A DNA stretch of 64,000 nucleotides, taken from positions 2,741,078 through 2,805,077 of the forward strand of contig CM035360.1 in NCBI GenBank assembly GCA_020137815.1. Direction: 5' to 3'. Positions 1 through 41,592 of this stretch are shown in pieces. A program made the position numbers and the translations under genes. Below the pieces are notes generated by a model, which worked only from the letters and a program-made list of their open reading frames with translations, had not been told where the DNA came from and ran no database searches. The stretch comes from Hormiphora californensis (lineage: Eukaryota > Ctenophora > Tentaculata > Cydippida > Pleurobrachiidae). Position 1 is the first letter of the stretch; each line of letters starts with the position of its first letter.

Positions 1-33
1 GCTCAGACTGGATTTCATTTCATAATCTGCGAT

Positions 34-80
34 GGTTACGAAATAACCCCTTTAAAGTTTAAAGGGGTTATTTCGTAACC
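34..80. repeat. Perfect 47-bp hairpin
   Basis: Two 23-bp arms are exact reverse complements around a one-base loop. The arm starts GGTTACGAAATAACCCC. It could be the centre or remnant of a foldback element. No flanking duplication is visible so close to the window edge. Confidence 0.8.
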
Positions 81-867
81 AAACTCACTGTGTGGTGTAT
101 GCACTATGATCCACCCCTTCATTTGGCCACATTGATACCCGACTGAGATCGATCTCAGGAGCGAGAATAGGTTGCAATGGAGCCAACCCCTTCATCTAAC
201 CCCACCCTCATCTACCTCTCTTTCTTCATTTGTTCCCTTCATTCTCCTTCGCCATTTCCTCCTTCTATTCATTCCTCCGGTCCTGCTTCATGCCCGTCCT
301 GTACTCATCCATCTCCCCCTCTATCTCAACCTCTGTCTCCAACAACTCTCTCTACAACAACTCTCTCTACAACACCGATGGGAAGATGAAATCGGCTCCT
401 GCTATCCACGCTCGGGAATCTGGACACACCATGGACTGGAATTCTACATCTATCCTCTCCTCTTCTTCCTCCTGCCTCAGTCTAAATCTACTCGAACAAG
501 CGCCTATTCACACTCTTCAACCGGCGATTAACCGAACAGATAAAGTTCCTACTGTCAACCTTCAATGGACTCACCTTCTCCCCAGGATTGCCAACTCCTT
601 CAAACCCCGACCTGCTGGCATCTCCATCAAACCTAGATCCCCCAAACCTGTTTCCTAATTCTCTTCAGCTCGGATCACCTCTTCTCCCTTCCCGTGGATC
701 ACCTTCCTTGGGGTTAGTTACTTAGTTTGGTAGCCCGCAGTATGGTACATGTTCACAATTTTCATTTACATTTATCTCCTTCATCTTCCCATCCATCTCA
801 TTCAATCCTCTCCTTCTTCATTTCTTCATAACATCCTTTAAATCTAGTTATAATCTAAGACATCTCC
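81..867. other. No confident gene; pyrimidine-rich stretch
   Basis: The + strand is C/T-rich. Open frames exist between 172 and 658, but they are Ser/Leu/Pro-rich translations of biased sequence without a recognisable domain. I see no convincing gene, though a lineage-specific exon cannot be excluded. Confidence 0.4.
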
Positions 868-1630
868 CGAACCTCGTCCTGTCTTATCTCCAAAGTATCA
901 AACCTCACCCTGTCATCTCTCCCAAACATCACCCTGTCTTCTCTCCCAAACCTCACCATGTCTTCTTTCAAAAACCTCGTCATGTCTTATCTCCAAAGTA
1001 TCAAACCTCTTCTTTCAAAAACCTCGTCCTGTCTTATCTCCAAAGTATCAAACCTCACCCTGTCATCTCTTCCAAACCTCACCCTGTTTTCTCTCCCAAA
1101 CCTCACCATGTCTTCTCTCCCAAACCTCACCCTGTCTTCTCTCCCAAACGTCACCCTGTTTTCTCTCCCAAACATCACCCTGTCTTCTCTCCCAAACGTC
1201 ACCATGTCTTCTTTCCAAAACGTCACTACGTCTTCTCTCCCAAACATCACCCTGTCTTCTCTCCCAAACCTCACCATGTCTTCTTTCAAAAACCTCGTCC
1301 TGTCTTATCTTCCAAACCTCACCCTGTCTTCTCTCTCAAACCTCACCATGTCTTCTCTCCCAAACCTCACCCTGTCTTCTCTCCCAAACCTCACCCTGTC
1401 TTCTCTCCCAAACATCACCCTGTCTTCTCTCCCAAACGTCACTACGTCTTCTCTCCCAAACCTCACCCTGTCTTCTCTCCCAAACCTCACCCTGTCTTCT
1501 CTCCCAAACCTCACCCTGTCTTCTCTCCCAAACCTCACCCTGTCTTCTCTCCCGAACCCCACCCTGTATTCTCTCCCGAACCCCACCAGCACCCTGTCTT
1601 ATCTCCCAAACCTCGCCCCATATTCTCTGC
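868..1630. repeat. 24-bp minisatellite, about 30 units
   Basis: The unit is close to CTCACCCTGTCTTCTCTCCC plus AAAC, repeated with substitutions. A few variant units carry TTATCTCCAAAGTAT or TTTCAAAAAC. Because 24 is a multiple of three, one + frame (958-1671) reads as an eight-residue repeat of LPNLTLSS type, with an N-glycosylation-like sequon per unit, and the - strand reads as GREDRVRF-type units (987-1289, 1305-1592). No signal peptide, splice context or start context favours translation, so I treat it as non-coding satellite. Confidence 0.85.
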
Positions 1631-2313
1631 CGAGTGTTCTGTTTGTCACTGTAATCTGGATACCACAGTAGCTAGGGTATTTTGTGATCTCATCTCTCTC
1701 CACCTCTCAGGTCCCTGGTCCCAGTTTAATGATTGGTTACGATCCGAACCTGGGACAGATTGCAGTTAAATGCCGCATTCGTTGCGGTATACATCGGGTT
1801 GTCGTCAAATAAATAGATGAACAATAGTGTTGATACTGCTGATATGATAGACTATCTTTGGTGATATTTGTGATATCCCGGTGATATTTTATAAATCTCT
1901 GTGGGCTAAAGAATGGATTAGGGGTTGATTATGCCACTTCCCAATTGCTGACAGTCAGGATAAAATATTATTTACAAATTACATCTCATGTGTTATTTTG
2001 TTGCTTTGTTGTATTGACCACTAAAAACAATTTGTATCAATTTATTTCCGGCATGGTGGGGGATTCAAACCGCCCCTCGTCTTTGATTCAAGGTCAAAGA
2101 TACAAGGTTTAGGGATCGCTCGCCTAATTATGTAATTGTCACAAAATGGGACTCTGTCTCAGTTCACGAACATGCTTTGTGTAGCGCGCGGGATAGGTCT
2201 AATGGTGAAATGAATCCTGCGCGCGCCGTCAGTAATGGGCTCTGACAAGCGGTTTTCGGAAAGGGTGCGCGGGATAGACTACTGGCCCCTATCGGGGGCC
2301 AGCAACGTTTGCC

Positions 2314-2530
2314 AATCCCTAATAAAGTTGTGACTTGTCACTGTAGTCTTGCGGAGGCGCGGTTGTGACTTGTCACCGCGTGTGCGCGTACCAAAACGCA
2401 CGTGGTTCCCACTGCGCGTAGCTGCGGCGCGGCGTAAACCATGCGGTGACAAGTTACAATCGCGCATTTTGAAGCCGCGCCGCCACGGGAACCACATGTT
2501 TGGTGACAAGTCACAACTTTATTAGGGATC
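2314..2530. mobile_element. Foldback MITE with CCCTAATAAAG termini
   Basis: The ends are inverted copies: CCCTAATAAAGTTGTGACTT begins the left arm, and its complement ends at the right with ATTAGGG, followed by ATCCCTAT. The interior is GC-rich with further imperfect inverted pairs (GTGACTTGTCACCGCG against GCGGTGACAAGTTAC). The terminal AGGGATCCCT motif recurs at the ends of the element at 55017-55697, so the two may be one family. No clear target duplication. Confidence 0.75.
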
Positions 2531-2833
2531 CCTATATTTTTTTTCCACTTTCAAAATTTTGAAATTTGGTTTGATTTTTGTGCTCTGGTCCTAACTCCTA
2601 AAAATCACAATTCAGTTCGAGGACAACCTCAAATGAAATAAATGTGAGAAGTCCACTTAGAGATGGCAGTTTCATAGTTCTAGCCAGCAGACTTTTATTT
2701 TAGATCGCCCAGGAGTCAGGTGGCGAGGCGACGGGCGAGAATCTGGGCATGGCCTTTGTCCAACAGTCAATCTCATTCGTTTCAACTTCGTAACCAATTT
2801 TTACAGCATAGGATGTAATAGAGACTGATAGTT

Positions 2834-18487
<15,654 letters not shown>

Positions 18488-19434
18488 GCGCATCATGATC
18501 AGTGCGAGAATTGAAAGGAGTGAAATTGTTAAGCGGCGGGACTGCTATAGATCTTTGATCAGTGATACGTTACATAATAATTAGAATCACACAATGCAGC
18601 AGCTTGAAGAGAGATATATGATACAGATCGAGCAGAGGGGGATAGACAGTTTGGGATGCAAAATTCAGGGTTAAAATTAAGTAATTATGTTTGTGTGTGT
18701 GTGTGCAGAGAGTGTTTTGGGTGTGACGCGTGTACTGTGTATGTGTGAATGTTTTTAAAGGTTTTCAACCCAACAAGTTTACCAGTTGTACAATACAATA
18801 TAGCCAGGATTATATATATTAATCTGACCTATATACGAGCAGAGTAGAGAAAGAAAGATATCTAGTAAATTATTTACTATGCTCTTGGGTTTTGCTTCAC
18901 ACACTTTAACCGTCTTAGTAAATCTACACCGTTATATATTTCATTACTTCGTGCTGTATTTGTAAGAGTCAATGGAGCTGTTGAAAATAATGTTTGTTCT
19001 TCTTCTGTGTGAACACACAAAGAAGAAAAAGAGAGGGAAATAAGGGTGTATCATGCGAGTGAGTAATGTCATGTGTTACCGTTTATTTTTACAAGTATCC
19101 CCCGTGTTTCATGTTCCTCTTCCACCCTGCCAAATCACGTGACCACGTGTGTGTGATGTCTGAGAAGGAGTGTGGTCAGATGAAACGGAAATGTAAACAA
19201 ACTGCCCCCATCACCGATGGTTTACCTTACGCCGCGCGATAGTTCAAAGTACCTAATGTCAGCATTTTGGTTGCGCGCTACCAATTCTTTTAGCACGTGT
19301 GAGGCCAGTGTTCCTCCTTTTGCGCGGCAACCACATGCGGCGTACTGTCAAAAAAGCCGCGTGAGCGATTAAATTCGTGCCGCGCGGTCCAGTTTATGAG
19401 ATATAAAATTCATCAGTTCCCGATTTTTTTTGAT
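18488..19434. other. 3' flank of HGSNAT; no gene seen
   Basis: AT-rich sequence presumably holding the HGSNAT 3' UTR, followed from about 19200 by GC-richer repeat-like DNA (CGCGCGATAG, GCGCGGCAACCAC). I find no AATAAA close to the stop codon and no other gene. Confidence 0.5.
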
Positions 19435-19643
19435 CGACCAGAACGGGCGCGATTATAATCTGGGTGCCTTGCGGCCTGTTTACAGGTGCGCGCTACCAAA
19501 AGAGTATACTTAGACCGACTTTTTTCAAACGGCTATAGCCATGGAACCACATGGCCGATTTGTGTAAACTAAACGGTATCAGTTAGAGAATCGATAGCCC
19601 TCAAACTTTTCAACACTACTTTAAACAAATTAATTTGAGGTTT

Positions 19644-20888
19644 ATGGAACCGCCCCTCATGGGCAGTCCGACGCTAATGGACGGGGTAGCCGCTTCTTCC
19701 TCCCATGTCCCTGATCCCACACACCAACTCCAACAAGCGCTGATCAACGAGAACCTTCTTCACCTGTTGGACGAGGATTCTGAACTTCCTCCGAGAAACC
19801 CAGACCGAAAATCATTGTGGGCACTGCTAAAACAGTCATACCAGGCGGTATGTGCACTTACTGATGCTCTAGCTCTCAACACTCGCCAAACTCCTTCGTC
19901 CAATGAAAATGACCCTCTCGATAATCTCAATGTTATAGAAGACATGAACAATCACCTAGAAAATTCAAGGAAGATATACTATCTGCAGTAACCGACAGAA
20001 TTACTGCTGCGATGAAACCTCTGAACCAGGCAGCGCCATATGCTCATGCTACTGCTGCTGCTGCTGCAACCCTTACGCCAGTCCGCACTCCTACCCTACC
20101 ACCTAAACCGTCTTTCAGTGATATTCCCAAACCAGCACTTCCGTGGCGAAAAAATCTACATTGACTGTGAAGAGATTGATATCGACGAGGTCCAGAAGTT
20201 AAGTGAAAATGCTCTCTCCAAGACGAAAGTGTCAAGAATGGACAAAAAGAAAAACTTGGTCATCGTGACCGTACCAGAGAGTGAGGGTCAGAAAGCAGCT
20301 GACGCCCTTAGCACAGGTCTACGTACCAAGACAGTAAGAGTGAGATCAGATCCAACAAGCAAACTCACGGTCCTAAATTTTCCCATCTCTGATTCTATTA
20401 ATCAAGAAGAAGATAGACGAAAACGAAGTGAAATCATCATAGAAGTCCTACAGGAGAAGAATCCAGAACTACAGGGCATTGCTGTGGATGTTGTGTCTTA
20501 CAGAAAAAACTATCGGAATCCTGAACTCGCTACCATCGGTCTACGCCTACCCACTCAAACAAAGAGACAACTCCTTCGCCAGAGGGTAGTCTTCGTTGGA
20601 TACACTGCGTGTAACGTTGTCGACAGAGTACACGTGTTACAGTGCTACAATTGCCAAGGCTTCCATCACTCAGCAGCAGGCTGTGATCGAGACTCAGTGT
20701 GTGCACACTGCTCAAAAAACCACGAATCAAAGGACTGTCCAGAAAAATCGAACACAGACTTTATTCCTTCATGTGTAAACTGTTCCCTGAATGGAAAGTC
20801 AAAGGACGATGTCTCCCACCGGGCAAACAGCACTGAGTGTCCGGCATACAAAGCTATATATGAAGCTACAAGGTCAAAAAACGAGTAG
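19644..20888 (+). pseudogene. LINE ORF1, nucleic-acid-binding protein, frameshifted
   Basis: The N-terminal part reads from ATG 19644 to 19991; after a shift the frame continues from about 20040 to the stop at 20888. The C-terminal half has CCHC-type knuckles: CYNCQGFHHSAAGC, then CAHCSKNHESKDC, and a third Cys cluster (CVNC...TEC). Upstream is a charged segment resembling the folded region of LINE gag-like proteins. ORF1 proteins bind the element RNA. The break between 19991 and 20040 makes this copy defective. Confidence 0.85.
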
Positions 20889-20896
20889 AGGTAAAG

Positions 20897-23817
20897 TTGG
20901 CCACTCTGAACTGTTTTTCTCTGAGAAACAAGGTTGATGATATTTTACTGACTATCATAGACAATGATATTGATGCTGTTTGTCTGACCGAAACTTGGTT
21001 ACATGCTATTGAGAGTGCTATTGAGAGTCAAATTAGTGAGCTTGGGTATAGGTTAGTTAGTGTTGCACGTGGTTCTAGAGGGGGTGGTGTAGCTATTCTC
21101 ATGAAAAACTCCTTTCATTTCACTCAGTTCAATCACTCTTTCTCATCAATGGAATGTATTGAATTATTGCTGACTCATTCAACTGCATGCCGCTTCGATT
21201 ACTTGGTGTATACCGCTCCCCATCCCAATCCCATTCGGTTTTCTTGGAGGAGTTCGAGACACTACTTCATGGTCTGGCTGAAAGGTCGGGAGAGGTCGTC
21301 ATAACTGGTGATTTCAACATACATGTACAGAACATACATGATAGTTTTGCCAAATCCTTCTGTGGACTCCTTGATGATCACTACTTTCACCAGTCGGTAA
21401 ACACCGCCACTCATGTCTCAGGTGGAATACTCGATCTAGTTCTCACGAAGAATCTCCCTGATGCTCTTCCAATATTAAATCTTGCTGTAGAGATGACTCC
21501 TGCAGCTCCTGACCACGCACTGGTTTCGTTTAACCTTCCAATCGGGGCTCCAATTCAGCGGAAGGACTTCATCTCCATTCAACGACGGGATATCAAGAAT
21601 TTGGATGTGGATGAACTTCGATGCACCATACTGAAAATCCCCACTCTGCGACACAGAAGAATTCCCTAGTGAACTGGTTGAGATCATTAAACTGTATGAT
21701 GACCTTCTGTCCGAGTTTTTGGACGAACTTGCCCCGATTGAGAATAAGGTTGTTCCAGAAAATCCTAGCCCTCCCTGGTTTAATAGTGACTGTCAGGCGG
21801 CAAAACGGCGACGCAGGAAAGCCGAGCGTGATTTCAAGGCGTTACTGAAGAGAGATGTTCCCTCGCATATACTGGTTGAATCTCTGAGGAATCTCAGACG
21901 GGAGGCGAAAGAGGCATCACGGTTCATCACTTCAACCAGAGACGACTACTATCGGAGGAAACTGGAAGAGGCTGGGAATGACCAATCGGTAATATATCGA
22001 ATTACGAATGGATTACTTGGCAAGGAGAAGAATCCGAGCACACTACCGGAACATGATGACCCAGTTGATCTCTGTCAAAAATTCATTCAGTATTTCAAGG
22101 AAAAAGTGGACAAAATCTATTTGGACATCAAGAAACTACGGACAGAAGACGTCACCAGAGGACCCGAAACTCCCAGCCCACCACAACTCGATTCCTTTCG
22201 TGCATTATCTAGTGAGGAGCTAGTTAAAATTGTTCGATCAATGAACTACAAACAATGTGACCTTGACCCTCTACCATCAAAACTGGTCGGAGAATGCATC
22301 CACGAACTGATGCCGATAATATTGGCTATTGTCAACGGTAGCCTTACTAGTGGAGTGTTTCCCTCTACATTGAAAAAGGCCATGATACGACCGGTTTACA
22401 AAGGAAAGGACTCGACTCGAACAGCATGTCAAGTTATCGACCGATTTCTAATCTGAGTTTTATCTCAAAGATTATTGAAAAGTGCGTTGCTCTACAGATT
22501 ACAGAACATCTGGAAAGCCATGGACTTCTTGCCTCAGTTCAATCGGCATACAGACAGAAGCACTCCTGTGAAACAGCAACACTACGTATATTCAATGATC
22601 TGCTAGTTCTCACTGATAAACGGAATAAGGCCGTTCTTCTCCTCTTGGATCTATCCGCTGCTTTCGACACAGTCCCTCACAACATTCTCATTAGCCGATT
22701 GGACAAGATGTATGGAATCAAAGGGGTGGCTCTTGAGTGGTTCCAGTCATATCTGAAAGACCGGGCAGCAGTTGTCAAAATTGGCAAAAGTCAATCACTT
22801 CCTGTTAACATCGAAATAGGTGTACCGCAGGGATCCATCCTCGGTCCGTTACTTTTTATTCTGTTCACTAAGGACCTGGAAGCTATAGCGGCACGACACA
22901 AAACCAAGATTCACCTATACGCTGACGATTCTCAGCTATATGTCAGCTTCACAAACGATGCCTGGAACGAATGTGAGTCTCAACTCAAAAAATGTTTCTT
23001 GGAAATTAAAGCATGGATGGCATCCAGTTACCTGAAACTAAACCCGGCAAAAACTGAGTTGATGTTCATTTCCTCTCGAACTGATAATAGTCCAAACCCA
23101 CTGGATTATTCAGATCCTCTAACATTGTGTGATGAGGAAGGACCCCTCTCGGCGACCATCTTTCCCTCCCAGAGTGCCAAGAATCTGGGTGTTGTCTTTG
23201 ATGAAAAACTTACCATGAAAGAACATGTTTCAAAAGTTGTGAAGGAATGTAACTATAACCTTGTCAACCTCCGTAGAATTGGAAACAAGCTACAGAGAAG
23301 ACACAAGGTTCAGCTGGTCCATTCGCTCATCCACTCTCGTCTGGACTACTGTAACGGCTTACTAATTGGTGCCGATAAATGTGACATTGCCAGATTGCAA
23401 AAAGTGCAGAACGCAGCGACTCGCTTTGTGTTTGGAAGGTGGCAGTGGAGGGGAGTTACAGACCTCAGGCGGCAATTACACTTTCTTCCAGTTGATGCTA
23501 GAATTGAATTTAAAATCTGTCTCATGGTTTTCAAGTGTCTAAACAATCAAGCACCACAATATCTTCAAAATCTAATAAACAAACGTCAGAGGAAAGGAAA
23601 ATCACTACGTCACGACGGTGATCTGACCCTTTTGGAAAGGGATTTTTCAACCAAGTACAAAACCACACAGCGTGCATTTCAAGTTTCAGGCCCGAGGATC
23701 TGGAATCAAATTCCCATTGACATTCGCAACTGTTCAGACGAGGAAACTTTCAAATCCAGACTCAAAACCCACCTGTTTGAAAAGTCGTATGGTGATTGGG
23801 ATGGACTGTCCCATTAA
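20897..23817 (+). pseudogene. LINE ORF2, endonuclease-reverse transcriptase, frameshifted
   Basis: An APE-type endonuclease lies in two frames (20897 to about 21195, then to 21669): LTETWL, GGGVAIL, GDFNIH and SDHALV-like PDHALVSF are recognisable. Reverse transcriptase begins in the frame 21719-22456 and continues from 22426 to 23817: YRPISNLSFISKIIEK, LLDLSAAFDTVPHN, GVPQGSILGPLLF, the catalytic YADD and LNPAKTELMF. The C-terminal segment LPVDARIEFKICLMVFKCLN is common to CR1/L2-type ORF2. At least three frameshifts (near 21195, 21690 and 22440) and the absence of a clear ATG make it non-functional. Confidence 0.9.
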
Positions 23818-24310
23818 TTTATGTGTACATCTATACGTCCGCTGCATGCATTGAGCTTCAGAATTATGGAGCAGTGATTCGCTCCACTCTTTTATTTCGT
23901 GATTAATCTCTTTTCTATGTAACTTATTACATTGATTTAACATATATTTTCATACATATAATTATTTCTTACTTAATCAAAAACATTAATTTATTATCTA
24001 ATTATTATCATCATATCTGGGCTATTAATATCACTCATATCATCTTTCTTTTCCACTTTGGGTTCACCGCTTTAGAAGGCTGGTAGGAGTGCTCTGGCGC
24101 TCATCGAGTAACTTTGTATGACGTTTATCACTCTTACTATTATTAGTCAAAAAGCGGGATGTTAAATGTACATTTTGATTGATTGAACCGGTTACCCCAA
24201 ACCAAACCCTAACCAGACCCTAACGGATAGCCCTAACCCGTCGCGCGCGCCAAAACTACGAATTGTTAGCAATGAAAGGCACCCAGATTTTAACGTTTTC
24301 CGACCAGAAC

Positions 24311-25545
24311 CTGTTTTCAATTTTTCAGAAAATTTCAAATCAGAGTCCACTTCTGGAGACCCGGAGTCCAGACCCTGGTTCAGAATCCAAGTACAAAAAA
24401 GCTGAAAAAGTAAATATCACACAAGGAACAGGGACTCTCTGTCAGACTGTCTGTGTGACTCAAACACAGATTGAAGTTTGACCCGAACCGGTGCCAACCG
24501 CTTACCGTTGTGGGAACGCAGAATTCGGTTTACTTTTCATACAGTTTTGTGACACCTGTCACATTACGCATTGCAATGATGGCAGAGGATTGTACTATAT
24601 GTAGTGGAAGTTGTGAGTGTCTATCGCGTGCCAAAACTCAGCTTTTGCCTACACACTACTGCCAGTAAACCAGATGAAATTGGATCCTCGATTGATCATT
24701 AATTCCTTATTCAAATTTGATTTCTCAGCAGTCCCATTCCACCTGGCTAGCATTTAACAATCCGGCTGATTAACCCTCCCTGACTATTTAAACATGCCAG
24801 TGTCTATCCATCAAAATAATCCATATAATAATTTCCAAAATGTTAGTCCGATAATTGTTTTCTCCCTACTCCTCCTACAGTTTTTGAGCTAGACCCCTAA
24901 AAATTTGTACACTGGTACTTTGGACCAAGGCGGGTGTAAGTACGGGCTCAGATTTTTGATCCGATCTTTACAACAGTGACGTCACGGGGTGACGTCATTG
25001 CGACAAAAAGACTTACATTTTTCAAACGCTTCTAAGACCCTGAAAACGGCTCTAAATTAAAAAACTAACGCAATAGTGGGGAAAGAGAATCGTTTGAACT
25101 TCATTTTACGTGATAGCGATTTCCCGTAACTCAATGTTTAAGGGTCGTAAATCGCGTCGGGAAAGTTAAAAATGCCAAAAATACGATATTTTTCACCGTA
25201 GCCACCCAAAATCTTATCCAATCGATATGAAACTTGGTCGTTATATGAATTTTAATGTCCTTTGGCAAGGGGTTCCCGGAAAACGGATTGGCAAGATGAG
25301 AACTGACCGGAGTTCTTATAATTCTAAATTCACGAATTTGGAATTTTTCGTCGACTTTTTTTTTGGGGACATAAAACGCGAGGAAATTTTCAATGAATTT
25401 TAAAATTTTACACTGCGCGCGTAATTCTAGGTTCCGCGCGCGGCGTAAAAAAGCAGCGCTTTTTTGGAAAAATTCGCGCGTTACAGTAAATGATTTACCC
25501 GCCTCGCCAAAATTGTAATGGCCGTTTTTTCAAAAACCCAAGGTG
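24311..25545. other. Repeat-like DNA; no gene seen
   Basis: Alternating AT-rich and CG-rich (GCGCGCG) sequence with short direct repeats but no domain-bearing reading frame. It probably consists of older element remnants. Confidence 0.4.
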
Positions 25546-25796
25546 ATAGTAGGAGCGGTTAGATCACCACGTGGTTAAAGTCGCATGCCACCCCTTTTTG
25601 CGCATTGTCATAGCTCCTCGAGGTCGCATCCAATCATTATCAAGAAATGTCCCTCAAGTTTTCGCTTCTCCTTGAGGAGATCTACAGGTTTGATGAAGGT
25701 CACTTATGGATTGGATGCAAAATGAAGCCGTGAGAGTAACCTGAGATTAGGGTGGCGCGCGACTTTCTGCACGTGCTGATCTAACCGCTCCTACTA
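25546..25796. mobile_element. 251-bp MITE with TAGTAGGAGCGG termini
   Basis: The left end TAGTAGGAGCGGTTAGATCA is the complement of the right end TGATCTAACCGCTCCTACTA, followed inward by CACGTG-containing sequence on both sides. TGA flanks both ends, a possible 3-bp target duplication as seen in PIF/Harbinger-type elements, though their usual target is TWA. Upstream of beta-TrCP. Confidence 0.8.
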
Positions 25797-26110
25797 TGAG
25801 ACTCATTGCAAGGAACAAACAAATTATCTTTTTAAAATCAAACACAAATGTCACCGGTTATATGAGGATAAATTACCATTTACCAGGTCACGGGTTCTAT
25901 TCCCAGCAAACGGGTACTCTAGTACTCCTAAATAAGATCCTTTTAGTGGACTTAACGAATATTTTCTCTCGCATTTGATGCTTCATACTTCTTAAATGTG
26001 AAAGAGCTCTGTTCACATCATTAGTTTTTAAATGCTTCTAAAGAATCCCACTTATTATTGAGAAGGGTATATCAGAGTATATCCATTGTGTAGGATGTAA
26101 CTGTCTGTCG

Positions 26111-40249
<14,139 letters not shown>

Positions 40250-40427
40250 AGACTATATAAGAGAGAGAAAGACAGCATGTGAATCCCCTTACAGAGGCTG
40301 CAATACAGGGTGTATGTGTGTGTGAAGGAGAGAAAGAGAAGGGAGAGAGAGACACGCACAATTATATATTCCCTCCTCTTTCTCTGCGACAAGTTGTATC
40401 AATGTAAAATTCTTACCATGTTCCCCC

Positions 40428-40433
40428 AATAAA
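40428..40433 (+). terminator. AATAAA polyadenylation signal of beta-TrCP
   Basis: A canonical AATAAA lies 179 bp after the beta-TrCP stop codon, followed by a T-rich stretch. It is the only plausible signal close to the gene end. Confidence 0.7.
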
Positions 40434-41592
40434 GTTCATTCAAAGAGAAAATATTCTGCTTTTAGTTTGGTTCAAAATCACTTAAAACACAAATGGCACC
40501 TATCTTTGTATTTGCAAATGGAACCTAAAACATTCTTATCAAATCACGCATCACATATTTAACATTGTCTTATCATTGTTTGTTCATCACATACACGGGA
40601 CACCCGACCCGGAAATGGCAGTGGCCCGGAATGACAGTCGACCGTCAGAAGTTAGGTTATACCGCGCGGCTCATTGGATCCGAATGCTTGCCACACCAAC
40701 TCCCTCAGTTTTGGTAAGCGCGCGCTCCAACTCCTCACTTCGCCAGAACTGTGGTGACGGCTGCCACTGTGACCAACTGCACAAATAGGGACCGGAGGAG
40801 GAAGAATCTCTCGAATGGCTGGACGGTAAAACAGCTGGTGATCTTGAGATTTACCTTCCGTTCCTGATTATCCTCCATGTTAATCACAACGTCATTCCTG
40901 GGATAAATATATTGGCGTGAGAGAGTAGCGATCACGAGTCACGGGGCTGAATTACTCTTGATTCTAATTCAATTAGAATCAAGAGAGATGGAGGGCTGCA
41001 TATTGTAAAACTAGAAATAGGGGAAAACAGCATAATAAATAATGACATATAGCTAGGTAGGGACTCGGAAGGATAGATAGGAGGGGGGCTAGAACGTGAC
41101 TTTCGCTGACTTTCTAATATCGATTTGGTAAATTAAAAACGTTTTCCCGTGATTACAATAATAACATGGCTTGAATTTCACATATTAGTTCATATGGGGG
41201 TACCAGGTGGTTTCCTTCGAACAGATTTAGTGTTAACATATTTTTCAGCTCAGTTGAATGAATACGTTCATGTATTTTCAGTTACACAGTAGTATAGTTG
41301 TCAATCGTTAGGTCTTAACTTAGGATTGTGGGTCTCACTTGCCTTGCTCGACCCTGTTTCCCCACGCCTAAAATTCTTTTACATTGATGTAAAGGAGGGT
41401 TAGGACATAACAAGGCCTCACATATTGTCAATTATATTATCATTATACTACTGTAAACTTCGGAAAGCGGTTATATTTCATATTTTATAAGCTATAAACT
41501 GAATAATATTAGAATATCATATTGTCGGGTCAATTTATCATTTTATCAGTTTGACTATATTGCTCGTAAGCTAATTTAAGTGTTTCGACAGC
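40434..41592. other. Intergenic; no confident gene
   Basis: Short open frames exist on both strands (40576-40788 +, 40735-40935 -) without recognised domains. A short inverted pair, TTGATTCTAATTC/AATTAGAATCAAG, lies at 40956-40983. AT-rich DNA precedes the receptor gene. Confidence 0.4.

Larger units (their letters stand above)
19602..24185 (+). mobile_element. CR1/L2-like LINE, about 4.6 kb, near full length
   Basis: Contains ORF1 with zinc knuckles, then an endonuclease-reverse transcriptase ORF2. The 3' tail ends in TTTTGATTGATTG, a short tandem repeat instead of poly(A), as in CR1/L2-type elements. The edges are set by comparison with the empty site at 54.6 kb: GATAGCCCT then AACCG there, interrupted here after 19601 and resuming at 24186. 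No clear target duplication is visible. Several frameshifts make this copy inactive. Clade assignment rests on protein style and 3' end only. Confidence 0.93.
19445..24300. mobile_element. Mutator-like MITE split by a LINE
   Basis: A 272-bp element in two pieces (19445-19601 and 24186-24300) is flanked by a perfect 10-bp direct repeat, CGACCAGAAC (19435-19444 and 24301-24310). Its ends are inverted: ATCTGGGTGCCTT at left, AAGGCACCCAGAT at right. An uninterrupted reverse-oriented copy is at 54609-54876. A 10-bp duplication is in the range known for Mutator-like elements. The LINE sits inside it. Confidence 0.9.

Noticed and set aside
2041-2110. tRNA-like T-arm sequence (complement GGTTTGAATCCCCC)
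   Set aside because: No complete cloverleaf could be folded; at most a tRNA-derived SINE fragment.
24190-24250. CCCTAACC repeats as an interstitial telomere
   Set aside because: Only a few imperfect units, and they are part of the MITE also present at 54.6 kb.
40735-40935. Minus-strand frame ending in a hydrophobic C-terminus, possible small membrane protein
   Set aside because: Short, no recognised family, no clear splice or promoter context; kept only as a possibility.
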